Shown one piece after another: positions 1 to 13,153 of a stretch of 64,000 nt of DNA; positions within the stretch are counted from its first letter, which is position 1; each line of letters starts with the position of its first letter. This DNA is from Margaritifera margaritifera (lineage: Eukaryota > Mollusca > Bivalvia > Unionida > Margaritiferidae), in the NCBI GenBank assembly GCA_029931535.1, contig JAQPZY010001695.1, forward strand, positions 426,001 to 490,000, written 5' to 3'. Made by a program: the position numbers and the translations under genes. The notes below the pieces were generated by a model that did not search any database, was not told where the DNA came from, and was given only the letters and a program-made list of their open reading frames with translations.

Positions 1-882
1 ACAAAACCCCACCCGAACATGCAGTAATTTCTAAGTTATATAGAAAATGTTGGTGCTCCAAGTGTTAAATGCGGATTCTAGCATGTTTTGCGTCGTGCAG
101 ACAGTGCATACTGAGGCAGAATGTTAACATAATTTATCTGGGATAAAATGTATGGTAATAACTGGCTGAGAAAACAATAAAATATTAGCGCTGTTGTCAA
201 AAGAAGATTATTCAAGGTCAAATAAACTGATGTTAGATCGTCGTTTGCAAAGTCAGTCAGTTTAATTTATCTAAGGAGTATTTTCAACATCTTCCCCACA
301 GTTTGGAAACATTGTACCGATTCACAAAATGACGCAATAGCGAAAGAAAATCCTCAAGCAATCTCGGGAGTATTTTCAACGTTTTAAATTGTTTTCTTGC
401 CAGTTTTTTTATATCTTTAATACGACCAAGAAGAACTGCAAGGATATGTGTTCCAGACGTAGTCAAGTAAATCCTCTAGAAACCATGTATTTGCAGTTGA
501 TATGCAACCGGTCAGCAACTGAAATTTGCTTCAGGGAATGAGTTCCATGCTCTCATTCTTCACTTAGTACAGTTGACCTTATGCTTGCGCTGACTTTTGA
601 AGCTTTATTGGAGCTGCGGCTATGTGGATTTGTGAGTTCGCGTGAAACAGACGGGTACACAAAATACATCTCCCTCACAGTTTGCGAAAAATCGTAACGA
701 GCGAAAGAAAAGCCTCATGTACCAGCCTCGGTTAGGGAATTCCACATGTGCAATACAACAATTACGTTGCACCACTCTTTACAGAGTTTCAAAACTGGGG
801 TTTTGCATAATTACAACTTTTCAAGTACTGGTACGTATCTCTACAAGTACTCCAGATGCTTTTGTAAAACATAACAGCAGAG

Positions 883-3061
883 CCTGAGGACAATTGGGAA
901 CCTCATCTAAGCAACCTGAGCAACATGTTGTCGATTTCCTTTGCCTCAAATCGCTCCAACTATTCTCACTGGACACCTGTTTATTTGCTTGATCTGCTGA
1001 ATTTGCTACCGGAAGTCGAAACTTCATTTGATTCGGGTCAGTTTGCAATTAGGCAGAAACCTGGAAGATTCAACGGTGACTGGTAAGATTCAGAAATAAG
1101 AAAAGATTTTAATAAAAAAGAGACAAAGAATGTTGTTGAATCGTTGGTCTTACCTGAAAGAGATTGACTCTTGTTCTATTGTCTCTTTCAAGACAAATGA
1201 TGGAAGAGTATGCATCTGTAACACAGGCTATAAAAGGCAAGAAAATAAGATATCACTTGAAGAAACTCTTCCGACAGCCATGAAGCTTGATGAAGACTAT
1301 GTGACAACGTGGATTGCACATATTAAGGAGAAAATGACTGACCCGTTTGATGCTGACTGAAACTGCAGCAACATTTTTAAAGATACGATTGCCACCGCTG
1401 AAACACAGCAAAGCCTGCTTTCAGCTATCTACACATGCTAGAGGAAAATGGGGGTCTAAAAGCATTTACGAACATGACAGGGAAAACAAATATCGGAATT
1501 GGAAGAGAAAAACCCCAAAATTCTAAATGTTAACATCAATCCAGAATTCTTGATCCGTCGTGGCCTAATTCTTGCCAAAAGCAGTAATGATTTTACCGTT
1601 GACACTGTGCTTAGTCATCCAATGGGACCTATCCCCCACTGCTCAATGTTGATTCTGACGACACAATAAGAAAAGCAACAAAAGCAGAATTGAGTCACAA
1701 GCTGGAGAAGTTTTCGAACAAAAACACTAAGCTTCAGGATTTTCACAAAGCTGAATATGTGAACATTAGAGATCATATGGCTGCAATTCTGTCAGTTGAT
1801 GGAACTACGTTATCCTCATTTGGTACACGTGCTGGTGACTACATGAAGACTACCTTAAAAGGCTTTGACCTTGCTGACACCGTTGTGGAAATTTGAGACC
1901 GATGTGATAATCCCAATTTAGTAGAAGGAGGAGAAAGAGAGTGCAGATAAGACATTACAGGGTTGGATGTAAAGAGTACGAGGTCTTTACTGGTCGAGCA
2001 GTTCTACACTGGAATAAGCTTCTTAATCTTCCAGCAAACAAACTTAAGCTGGTCAGATTTATATCTAACTTTCTGGCCGAGAGAGGCACCAAAACTCGGT
2101 CCTCCCTAAAACAAAATAGAGTATGGATTGCAGGCAGCTTTACAGATGTAGAAAATGTAAAGGTGCTCCATGCAGACAAAATAGATGCCATACTAGATTT
2201 TAAAAGTAATCAAGAGGAGGCCGACACTCTGATGCTACTCCGTGCATTTCATGCAAACAAGGATATTGGATGAGAAGCGGTAAAGGGTCGGATTATCATC
2301 AAATCCCCCTATACAGACGTTATAGTCCATTACGTACCGAAAATGTTAGACGGTAAAGAATTACTGATACGAATAGGAACGGTGACATGTAGCAGTGATC
2401 TGCAATGATACATACCAATCATTACCAATTTCAGATCCTCGCCGTGGTGCATGTTTAGATAGGTTGCAAATCAACTTCCGCACTCGTTGGCATCGAGAAG
2501 AAATCCCTACTGAGGACACAGGTGGACATGGCTGAAAGTTTTTTTTAATTGTTCTTGATTTGGTGGTGATGATAAAGAATCAGTCATTGCAGTGGTCAGT
2601 AAACATGTTATAGCTCTGCATGACCCTAAGAGTATGATCAAGGAAGGGTCAAAAAGCTGAAATGAATTGGGAGTAAATGTGGCTACACAAAAAGATCTAA
2701 GTCTGATGACGTTCCACCGCATGAAGCCAGCTTTCTGCAGCATACAAAACGAGCGTCATAGCAGGCAAAGACTTCAATCAATTCTCATCTGGGAATTCAA
2801 AAGCTAGGATCACCACTGAATCATGGAGACGAGACGGCTCTTGTCTAGTTCTTCTTGATTACTAAGGGACAATGGTAACCAAAATAAATCCTTGAGGATC
2901 GAATACAGTATGTGCATGGAACTAAAGAAATGTTTCCTGTAAAAAAACTGCACATGTTGGAAACAAAATCTGACATGCACAGAGTTGTGTCCCCTTGTGA
3001 ATGGAATGAAGGCTTGTATAATACCAGCAATCACGACAGAGATATCGAAGATGATGATTGA
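883..3061 (+). pseudogene. Decayed EADT/TGCDSTS-family protein gene, copy A
   Basis: A near full-length but broken member of an uncharacterised multi-copy invertebrate protein family; its function is unknown to me. Read in order across shifting frames: an NWEPHLSN...W-P-VYLLDLL block at 883-1083; a block ending MTDPFDAD at 1130-1357; NVNINPEFLIRRGLILA near 1524; a block from DDTIRKATKAELSHKLEKF to GFDLADTVVEI at 1657-1892; 1941-2270 containing NQEEADTLMLL (EADT at 2217-2228); RIIIKSPYTDV after an in-frame stop at 2271; GCKSTSALVGI at 2462-2494, where the usual GCDSTS aspartate is lysine; VPPHEASFLQHTKRAS at 2711-2758; a cysteine-rich CTCW...LTCTELC block at 2949-2990; and an acidic end EDDD with TGA at 3059-3061. 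At least six frame changes and stops make it non-functional. The family assignment rests on remembered motifs, not on a search. Confidence 0.8.
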
Positions 3062-3317
3062 ACCATTTTATGGTATTTTGTGGTATTGCTTGTTTGCAGA
3101 TCCCAAGTTTGAAAAAAATGAACTGTTTAAAAACAATTAACTGCCATGACATCTTCTGAAATCATACGCAAGTAAATCTGTTAATATAGAAGAAGTACGG
3201 AAATGAATGTGTCGTATTTCCAATCGAAGGTCAAGACAAGACAGAAATAGTCAATATGTGACGGCGAGTGCTCAAGGCAAAAATAGTCTCATCAACTACC
3301 CCATAAGCATACGTTAA

Positions 3318-3771
3318 AATGAGACTGTCTATCACCTGACGAAAGAGTGCAGCAAGCTTACCCAGTGAATTCAAAACCGATATGACAAGTTGTTAAGTAC
3401 TATCGATATAATGGATGCTTTTTCAAATATCTGAAATAACGCAAGAAACCAATTGCACCAGAGCAGAGAAAATGGCTAAGAACACCAACTCGAGATAGCA
3501 CATGAGGCCTGACGTTGTGGTTGAAAATGTGAGTAACCTGGCCTACATCCTAGATGTCCAAGGACGAATAGACTCACGCAAGGAAATCGAGAATCAAGAA
3601 AAAATTAGAGTAAAATGGCCAGCCATGTATCAGAAAGGCCTGGGAAACTTAAAAAAGGTCTTATTTGTGGTGGCAGCACTGGGAGTAATATCCCGTAAAC
3701 TTGGAGATGGGCTAAAGAGGGCAATACTACAACTTCGACTGAACACATTCTTGACGGTAGCAACCCTGTAG
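3318..3771 (+). pseudogene. Non-LTR reverse-transcriptase C-terminal tail, copy A
   Basis: The frame reads ETVYHLTKECSKL at 3321, like the ETVDHL...C motif that precedes the tail of many LINE reverse transcriptases. After frame breaks comes an open 89-codon stretch at 3502-3771 with RPDVVVE, an ENQEKI stretch, and VLFVVAALGVISRKLGDGL, matching the familiar RPDIVV...KEREKI...VVVGALG tail. No polymerase domain precedes it, so this is a 3' remnant. It lies about 260 bp after the EADT pseudogene on the same strand. The exact LINE clade cannot be assigned by eye. Confidence 0.7.
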
Positions 3772-3779
3772 ACAGAAAA

Positions 3780-6120
3780 CCTAGTGAGAAGGTTCTTTCA
3801 TTTTATGTAGAATGATTTTTATATTTATTAACACCATCTCAGATGGATGTGGATAATATAGATGCCCAAGACCGTGCTGTTCATTTATTGCCTTTCTAAC
3901 ATCGTTAATTATTAAAATCACTATGTAATGGTTATTATCTTCTTGTTTCACTGGTGGGTATTTAGTTATTGCCCAAAAGATCAGCAAGTCTCAGAGTTAA
4001 GTTAATTACATTTATCTGGGTATTGGTGAACTGAGAGGTCGGATGTCGACGAAAAGTGATATGATTTTACAATGACCTTGGTAGTTCAGTGCCTAGAAAT
4101 AAACCACAAGTTACTTGAGAAGAGAAAGTTCACAATTACTTGGAGTTGTCTCCGCTTCTCGTGCTATATTTCATTATAGTTTAATTAAACGTAAATCGTG
4201 AGTTTTATATTTGATGTTTAATATCAAAGACCAAACGTATTTATCACACACGATGCTTAATAATGTGGAACATAAAAGGCACATATGCGTCTAAATGGTT
4301 CAGAAAGAAGTGTGTGAAAATACATTATTGAGCGCTTGAATTTTGGTTCTTTTAATTTGAAATATTTCTTATCATGGCAAATAAATTCGTTGAGAACGTG
4401 CTTGTCAGCGAAGGACAAGTAATATCTTTTCGCTATGCACCCAGTGGACTTGGGTCTCATTAAAGTGCTTCAGTCTTAAATGGACAAGGAAATAAAGTCA
4501 CCCATTAAGTAAGACTCAGTTTATATACTCCTCTCAGAGAACAGACAAATATTCAATGTTAAGTCAAAAATAACCCAGACACTTATGATCAGGAATATTG
4601 CATTAGTTGTTGATATTTTCACATCAGATAGATTGAATCCGTTTACTGAGAACTTGTCTTCTAAATCTTGTATACAAGCATATCTAGACGATATCTCACT
4701 TAAACGTACACCTTCTTAAACATCCGTGAGTCAACGATGATCTGTAATGCATCTTATTCTTCGATAATTTGCAATTTCAGGGTCCAAGCGACTAAAGCAA
4801 ATGTCTGCTTGTAACACATGAATTCTTTAAAGGATTCGTCTAGCATTCAAGCACTGTTTCATACTATCTCACATCATAGCAAGATATATCCATAACACAG
4901 GCCTATTCCTCACCGGACATTGTAATCATAGTCCAATGTGCCATCAATTTGAAATATAAATTGGCATGCATTTTGGTTGGTTATAAATACGAAGCTCAAA
5001 GGTAGGACACTAAAGTCTGGGATAAAAAATGTTTACACATATATAGCTGATAAAGCGATCGTAATTGTACAAATATCCAGTTTATGATGTACGTAAAATG
5101 TCGAAATAATTATGTCTGCATGCTTAAATTGGGCACAATTTCCCGGGAGATTACATCCGTTAACCTTTACTACTGTCATTTCATTTCGAAAACGCATTTA
5201 TATGAAACCATATATGTATGCAGAGAAGGTTTTATGAAATTAGTGGATTCAAACTAGTTTTTCACATAGAAACTGCCATGTGTGGCAGTTAGTGGGCAGA
5301 TGAAGGTCTACAGTAATGCCGAGACACTTCTAAGTCTCGTTCGAAAGATTTGAGAATAATTTATGCTGCAAGTCGTCAATCTGAGGTTTCCTTGGAAGTT
5401 ATTTTTGCCTTGCCACAAAAAAATCGTAAATTGATATCAAGGCATGGCATGGCATGTGTCTCTCCTAGTGAAGAATAATTTTAAAAATAGGTTTCGAAAT
5501 TCACATCAGCGTCTAGTTCCCAGTTCATCGGAGAGGCCAAGATCGGACAGGCAAGATAAAATGTAAATAAAACCTAGGGTGATTTCCAGTAGGTTTTTCG
5601 TCACCCGCACGTAATCAAACGCACGAAAAGGTTAACGTAACACATGCAATTGTAAACAACCCACCGATAGCTACCTCGTGGGTTGACAAAACCAAGTGTA
5701 GGGCACGTGTTCTCACTGTTTGTGTGTCACTACCAGACGATTTTAACCCAACCTAAAACCTCTTCTACCTCAAAACGGTCTATTAGACCCAAACGAAAAC
5801 GAAGATAATTCTCTCAACACAGTTCATGTTTACATCCAAGTGAAAGCGATGCTCATTTAAAAAACTTCCACGTCACTGAGCGTAGTAAGTACCATATTTA
5901 ATCTGAAAAAACAGGGGTATTTTATGAATTACACAAGCTGTACTGGACGACTTGGGAGGCAAGACAATCGTTTTACATCGTTAGGAGTTCGTCATAATAG
6001 TTTAAATTTGGTTTTGGGAGAGAATACAGTTTTAAAAAATCTTGAAGGAGTTGTTAATGTTCCCCTTTCTTATTGTTGGATCAAAACTTGCACGAATACG
6101 ACACGACTTGGCTGAAATAG
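3780..6120. other. AT-rich non-coding DNA inside copy A
   Basis: No frame here resembles a known protein. Stretches at about 4225-5370 have a diverged counterpart at 32060-33790, so this is the non-coding flank of an older repeated segment rather than unique DNA. Short frames such as 5924-6115 are weak and I do not call them genes. Confidence 0.6.
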
Positions 6121-6127
6121 GTCTCCT

Positions 6128-6230
6128 GATTTGATGTGAGGAAATGATCCTCATCCACGACTTGATATGAGGAAATGATCCTCATCCACGATTTGATGCG
6201 TAGAAATGATCCTAATTCACGATTTGACAT
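6128..6230. repeat. 31-bp tandem repeat, about 3.3 copies (copy A)
   Basis: The motif GATTTGATGTGAGGAAATGA followed by TCCTCATCCAC recurs at 6128, 6159 and 6190, with a partial fourth copy at 6221. The third copy is the most diverged. The same array is present in copy B. Confidence 0.9.
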
Positions 6231-6473
6231 GAATGAATAATGAAGTGTTTGATTGTTGGGAAATCCATAAGCTGTCCTCTCATATTCTGTGTTTGTAAAA
6301 AATAGAATCAAGAGCTGTCTTTTCGGGAAAAACACGGATTTCCTAAAATAAAAACTGGAACATAACTGTTTTTAAGCATAAGTTTGAGAAACTTAATTCA
6401 TCAGGAAGACAGAACCAGAACATCTCGTGCGTACAAAGTGTTTTACAAACATTACGAAAAGGTTTAAACGTTA

Positions 6474-7552
6474 AATGAGAAAATAACTTGTGTACTATCG
6501 AAATAAATCGCAAATAAATAAAAAAATAAATAAATAAAATAAATAAATATATAAATAAATAAAATATTGCCAGTTTTAAAACAGAAATGATTGATATGTT
6601 CAAACCAGTAAATCAAAATTCTACAGATGCACAGAAAGTACAATGCATGCAAGAAAAGATCAACAAAATTAAAGCATTCCATACTTGTATTCCCGAAAAT
6701 AAAAACAAAAAAACAAAATACTCAAATTTATATGAAATCAGCAAAATAATTCATATTACCTAAAACGTCGTTCAGACATTCAAATAAGGCGAGGTGTTTC
6801 CCAGTACATTGTCTGTCACGTACTCGTATCACAATGTAAATAAAACGGTACTAATTCAGCTCCCATAGCAACCTATCGAAATACCATGATATTAAAAATT
6901 CAATAACTTTAAGTGCTCATGATCAAATCTATATTTCACAATATAGACCTATCCTTGATGCAAGTTTCTGTGTGGAGAAAACCGTATGTCCCGCGGTTTC
7001 TTTTTTTATTTACATTTTTGTTTGAAACATGTGTTTTAAATTTCGCACCTAAAGAATCAGGTGCTAATTTCAGTAATGAGTGTTCCAAACTCAAGTCTGT
7101 AAAAGGACTGAAATTACATCAATAAAACATTGTCTCTATTTTTTCAGTTACAAATAGGATAAGCTCTGAAAAGATTCTTTTTACTAGAACTTTATTTTTC
7201 ATTATCAACCAATTATGGCCAGTCAGACATGGATATAGCCTATTATATCTTGGTTCCCATTCTTTATTATAAGTAGTACCGCGAGTCCTACAAGTGTACA
7301 CAGGAAAATCATTATTAACTCAATGAGTGGCATAGCAAAGTGCAGAGAGCATGTGGTCCCACTGCCCAAGTGTAGCCACACTGTATGGGAATGGGCTAAA
7401 CGACAGGCCATTTTTCTTCCTTTGGATCCAAAATGTCCGCTTCACTATAAATACCTTTCAGATTATAAGGCATACAGCTATTACTAAAATATCTTGCCAC
7501 ACTCTTCATAAGTTTGTGGAGTTATATTTTCTATAAAATTGCTACCATTCGA
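6474..7552. other. Unassigned AT-rich DNA with an AAATA-rich tract
   Basis: Begins at the breakpoint of the 6.5 kb duplication. 6505-6570 is an irregular AAATA/AAATAAAT tract. The remaining frames (for example 6913-7125) have no recognisable motif. I see no gene. Confidence 0.5.
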
Positions 7553-7661
7553 CATCGAGACTGTGTATCAGTTTGATGAAGATACTACATTTTGCATATC
7601 AGTCATCGAGACTGTGTATCAGTTTGATGAAGATACTACATTTTGCATATCAGTCATCGAG
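7553..7661. repeat. 51-bp tandem duplication
   Basis: A 51-bp unit starting CATCGAGACTGTGTATCAG occurs at 7553 and 7604 as perfect copies, with a 7-bp start of a third copy at 7655. Confidence 0.95.
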
Positions 7662-8891
7662 CTGCGTAGATCAAGTGTTGTGTGTCAGATGCTGCTAACT
7701 TTTTGAGATTCCATCTTTTTCTCCCAAAAAGTCTTTATAGTATCCCAAAATATGAAATTATTACACTAAAATACTTTTCTTTTGTTCTGTATTGTACAAG
7801 TTGAATCCAGGGCTTCGTAAAATTGTTGAAAATTATTTGTTTTGTTTTTGTTTTGTTTTTTGTTTTGTGGAGCATATTTGCTGACCTGTGCGGCAGGGAT
7901 GATGCGAGAGGGAGATTCTATAGAAACGAACAATCAGAGATCTTGGGACTTGATGCTGGTATACTTTGCGGTCTTTTTCGGGTTAATCTTGTAATTTCCA
8001 TCTCATATTTTGTTTGACATCTTCGTCATTTTCAGACGAGTAGTAAGGATAAAGCATAATAAATCCTGATACCCCCTGAAGTATGGTAGAACATCGGTAA
8101 CTGCATTTTCAGAATGCTCTTCATTGAAAGTTACGTCGACGTTTTAATGGAAAAGAAGTTGTGTGGTTTAAACTTGTACTTGCGCATTTATACAGTATAT
8201 CTTTCGGGTCTGAATTAAGTTTCTCACAAGCTAAAATTAGATTTTGAAATTTTGCCTTTATTTTACCTAAACAGTGATTAGCATAACTGGTTTATTTAGT
8301 TACTTACTTAGTTTGTAACTTGGCATGGTGCTGCTTAATTTGGAATGGTACGTTGAATATTTGTTAAAAACTTTGATACATAATAGGTAATATTAACTGA
8401 GGAACATATCAGGCTCCCCTGATGAAACTGGGCATGTGGACACGCGAAATCATGTCATTTGTTGATATATTTACAAATATGAACACACAAAAACATAGTA
8501 AAATCATCAAAATACCTTACATATCCCACGGAAAGAAACATTGCTTTAATTTTTTTATAATCACTGTATTACTTTTCATATAAAATCATTGCACATTACA
8601 TTTTACTTTCTATAACATTACTGTGATTTTCCTTCACATAATTTTTGTATTAAAACGTTGTATTCTTTAATTGACGTAACAATGGAAACTTTGAAATATA
8701 TCTTCTTGGTTTGGTCCTCATTTTAATAATTTGTGAAAATTATCATAATATTTGCAAGGTCACATTCTTACTAACGTAATCTCATTCTGTCCAGTTCTGA
8801 TAAAAAAAAATGCATAAGATGTTCTTGTAAATAGACAATACCATGAATAACGTTTTCGATTCCTACTCCACGAAGAAAAGAACGTAGCTTT
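7662..8891. other. Unassigned AT-rich DNA
   Basis: No coding motif, element end or RNA gene recognised. The tract around 7840-7870 is a TTTTG-rich low-complexity stretch. Confidence 0.5.
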
Positions 8892-8939
8892 CACACACAT
8901 ACACACACACACGCGCGCGCACGCACACACACATACACA
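8892..8939. repeat. CA/CG microsatellite
   Basis: Imperfect alternating purine-pyrimidine run of CA with a CGCGCGC core; such sequence can adopt a left-handed helix in principle. Confidence 0.9.
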
Positions 8940-10871
8940 AACGGTATGTCCAGTAACCCGTTTTCATACAGTGAGCTTTAAGATGCCTTTCCTACCTATA
9001 AAAGTGTAGCCGACCAGATCAAAATTCAAGACAATCATCACAGAGCATGTCTTCAATTTAGAGAAAGCTAGTCAGGACAGTGTATAAATGCTGCTATACT
9101 TAAACCAGAATACATGGGTTTCCCAAACATAAAACAAGGGAATATTGACGATCTGGGCGGATTCTGGTGGTAAGACCAATGGTTTACATTGGTATGTGCG
9201 GAAAAGAAGACTCTCGTAATATTAGTTAAATAAAGTACTTGAAGTACTGAATGTATTGGCAAGATTAGGCTAACTAACACGTCAGAAATTGGTTGATTTC
9301 TTTTAATTTACCTTAAAGTTTTGATGATGTTTCACTTGAATTGATATATTCAATTTACTCATCAGGAAATTTTCGTACCCTATTTTAAGCTATGCCGTAT
9401 AGCTCATAATTGATCTGGCTTTTGTGCAAGATATTTGGAATCATTTAAATAAAAAAAATAATGTTTCAAGTTCTCGATATTATCTGAGTAACCTATAAAG
9501 ACATTTCGCTTTTATTTCAAACCGCTCAGCTACGAGTATGGACAAGAAGATGGCGTCATGTGAACTACGTTATCTTGTCATGAATGATCAATAATGTCAT
9601 TATTCTTTAAGTACCACATTAATGCTATTCAGCTATAAACGCTGCTTATTACATGCCTTTTTTTGTCCATAAATTGGAATATGTAAAAAAAAAAAAATAT
9701 TTCAAATGGTTACCACTTCGCTACACTGGAGTTTTGTGGCCTCTGATAAATTATATTTCATAAAAATATATTTTTCTAGTAAGAATATGTTGTAATATTC
9801 GTAATCTTGATAATGAATTTGTGAGATATTTTAAATCACTTATATTCAATTTTACGGTTACAAGCATCTAATTTTGACTTTGGGTCTTGATTCTTGCTTT
9901 AACAAACATAAAACTGACAATAAAAGCGAAAGACTACAAGATTTACCAAGAGTGTACTAACGGATATATTCAGTTACTCAGTACTTACCACGATGCGTAC
10001 ACTACCAATCTGTACATGTGAAACTCACAAAATAGAAGTATCGCAAGGCTTAATAAAAAATATCGCATCTGAAATCTGGTTTCCTTAAAACAAATAGTTT
10101 TCTGAAAGTACATCACTATTTCTTTGTTCTCCTAAGACAACTTTGCGCACATTGTGATGCCTTCTGCCCGTCTATTCATCCATCCTTCAGCCGGTCTGTC
10201 CGTCAGTCTGTTGATCTGTCCGTCTAGAAATGTTCCCTTTTCTACAGCCATTGAGAGTAATGACACATATACTGATGATCCCACCCCAACTTCCATCGTG
10301 CCTTGGTGATCTATACCAGACGAAGGATAAACAAATTAAATTTACACTCTTGTAAATTACAGAATATGCAAATCCATGTATAAGAGGAAGAAACGTGACG
10401 TAAATCAAGGGTTTTTGTGCATCAAAATGAGTTATGATCCCTAATGAAGGAGACCGAAAATTCAACGACGCATATATTTTTCTTAAAATCTTAGAAATCC
10501 CTCTAACTTAAACCCAAAAAGTGTAACTGGCTTGTTGCAGAATTTGTCGATTGTTGAGATTTAAGATTGCATGTAATCAGTTTGCTTTAGTCCAAAAGTA
10601 TGCTTAAATCTGTTAGTAATAGAAGAACAAGAACTGAGAAACCTTATAAACTAAATAAATCCAGTTAGCACAATATCAGAATCTAATTTGTATTATGTCA
10701 TAATTTGCGTATGTTATATTTTCATTCATAATCGCATCAGTTTATAATATATTTTAGTATCGTAGATCAATACGGTGCAAATTCTGCATTTTGTAATAGT
10801 ACAAGACCTAACTGAAATACATTTGGGTATATTCAACAACTATAGGTCAGAGCTATATGTAGGAATTTGAA

Positions 10872-10874
<3 letters not shown>
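8940..10874. other. Unassigned AT-rich DNA
   Basis: I see no gene. A pyrimidine-rich GTCTGTCCGTCAG-type stretch at 10180-10230 weakly recalls 35200-35260 and may be part of the same old repeat, but the similarity is too low to insist on. Confidence 0.45.
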
Positions 10875-10970
<96 letters not shown>

Positions 10971-10996
10971 TATATATATATATATATATATATATA
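10875..10996. repeat. Compound (CT)n(TA)n microsatellite
   Basis: About 20 CT units (10875-10914) pass directly into about 40 TA units (10915-10996) with one GA interruption near 10969. Confidence 0.97.
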
Positions 10997-11039
10997 ATTG
11001 TTAGTTCTTACCGGCCATGCTAGAATTTAGAACATTTGT

Positions 11040-11320
11040 TCTGTAGTTATAACGTAAAATGTGGTCAATTTCACTCATTTACTTTTCAGTCACATTATTA
11101 GGTACTGACGTTTATCAACACACGGTAGTAAATATGTTCACGCGCAGAATTGAAATATTCACATATTGATCAGTCAGACCTGTTAGTCCATGCGTCAACA
11201 GTCAGGAATTATTCGATCTACAGATGTCATTGGTATTTTTAAACAAAAAACATTTGCTACTGAAAAAAATAGAGCGATTGCAATTTCTCAGTACTTTGCC
11301 ATAAAGGTGAGAGGTTACCA
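11040..11320. repeat. Third piece of the 28.5 kb / 36.0 kb old repeat
   Basis: Shares collinear words with two other places: TTATCAACACACGGTAGTAA followed by GCAGAATTGAAA also occurs in diverged form at 36030-36100, and TTCACATATTGATC-like sequence occurs at 28570. Non-coding. This suggests that the first segment and the 26-36 kb segments derive from a common ancestor. Confidence 0.6.
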
Positions 11321-12270
11321 GATAAAAATAAATGCCACTAGATTTTGACTTTATTATGCCCATGAGTCACCCCCCACCCCCACCCCCAAATATACCCCTC
11401 ATTCGATAGCTTGTTCTTTATATTTTCAAATGAACCTATTATATAAATCAGAATTCGTCAGGCATTTTTATATATAAAATGATAGTTACTAAGAGAGGAA
11501 TACATTTTAAACGGCAACAAATGGAAAAAAGTATGAATTATAGACTAATTTCTTGATTGTAGCAATATTTATTTACAACCTGCTATTGATTTGATTCAAA
11601 TTACTTTATAATTTAATATGTTTCGTGAAAACCTATATTTTAAATTTTAAAGCATAATGTTGACTTTTCAAACATGAAATCTTTTATTTCGTTGTTTTTT
11701 GTGCATCTCGTTTCTGAAAATAATTCGTTTTTTTCTGCGAAACTTTATTTTAAATTATCAGCAACACTAGTTTCCTGGTGTTTAGATGCCAGGATATGTA
11801 GAAAATGTTTTCATATAATCATGTACACCTTACCATATCTAATATGTGCAAGTTTTTAGTAGATGGGCACGGCAGCTCTGTTGTATGTATTAAAATCTGG
11901 GAGACTGGTTTTCAATCTAATTATACTACTTTGGTCTCAATATTGAATACGCAGTGGGATATTATCATGCAAAGTTTGATTATCAAATATACATAAAAGA
12001 TAAGCAGCTAATAGCATGCATAAATTGTATTTATTAACTCTGGAATAAAAGTATTTGTTTGTCTCACCGGCCAAAGTAGAGTGGACATGTCTTATCAATC
12101 ATATGGTATCGCAAAAAGTTGTGCGAACAAATGATGTCATGGATATTAAATATCTATGTATGACATAGCTCAGCTGGGAAACAAATTGACATGTGCAGCA
12201 ATCCTATACAATTCCCATTCTTTTTGCTTCTCCCCCACCTACCCACTAATCCCTCAACCAAATCCAACCC
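11321..12270. other. Unassigned AT-rich DNA before copy B
   Basis: Contains a C-rich tract at 11370-11396 and weak frames at 11674-11996 with no recognisable motif. It ends where the 6.5 kb copy B begins. No gene called. Confidence 0.5.
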
Positions 12271-13153
12271 ACAAAACCCCACTCGAACATGCAGTAATTT
12301 CTAAGTTATATAGAAAATGTTGGTGCTCCAAGTGTTAAATGCGGATTCTAGCATGTTTTGCGTCGTGCAGACAGTGCATACTGAGGCAGAATGTTAACAT
12401 AATTTATCTGGGATAAAATGTATGGTAATAACTGGCTGAGAAAACAATAAAATATTAGCGCTGTTGTCAAAAGAAGATTATTCAAGGTCAAATAAACTGA
12501 TGTTAGATCGTCGTTTGCAAAGTCAGTCAGTTTAATTTATCTAAGGAGTATTTTCAACATCTTCCCCACAGTTTGGAAACATTGTACCGATTCACAAAAT
12601 GACGCAATAGCGAAAGAAAATCCTCAAGCAATCTCGGGAGTATTTTCAACGTTTTAAATTGTTTTCTTGCCAGTTTTTTTTATATCTTTAATACGACCAA
12701 GAAGAACTGCAAGGATATGTGTTCCAGACTTAGTCAAGTAAATCCTCTAGAAACCATGTATTTGCAGTTGATATGCAACCGGTCAGCAACTGAAATTTGC
12801 TTCAGGGAATGAGTTCCATGCTCTCATTCTTCACTTAGTACAGTTGACCTTATCCTTGCGCTGACTTTTGAAGCTTTATTGGAGCTGCGGCTATGTGGAT
12901 TTGTGAGTTCGCGTGAAACAGACGGGTACACAAAATACATCTCCCTCACAGTTTGCGAAAAATCGTAACGAGCGAAAGAAAAGCCTCATGTACCAGCCTC
13001 GGTTAGGGAATTCCACATGTGCAATACAACAATTACGTTGCACCACTCTTTACAGAGTTTCAAAACTGGGGTTGTGCAAAATTACAACTTTTCAAGTACT
13101 GGTACGTATCTCTACAAGTACTCCAGATGCTTTTGTAAAACATAACAGCAGAG

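Larger units (their letters stand above)
1..6473 (+). repeat. Recent 6.5 kb segmental duplication, copy A
   Basis: The sequence from the first base to 6473 reappears at 12271-18767 in the same orientation, about 12.27 kb downstream. By eye I count some twenty substitutions and five indels (1, 7, 17, 2 and 11 bp), so identity exceeds 99 percent. The match ends abruptly after the bases AACGTTA; copy A continues AATGAG and copy B continues GTTCTT. The left limit lies at or before the window edge, so the true length is unknown. It carries a gene-like pseudogene (883-3061), a reverse-transcriptase tail (3318-3771) and AT-rich DNA with no gene I recognise (1-882 and 3780-6473). It could be a real duplication or an uncollapsed haplotype in the assembly. 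Confidence 0.97.

Noticed and set aside
2507..3152. Minus-strand frames at 2507-3152 (and the copies at 14788-15433)
   Set aside because: Shadows of the plus-strand EADT-family pseudogene, which explains this sequence better.
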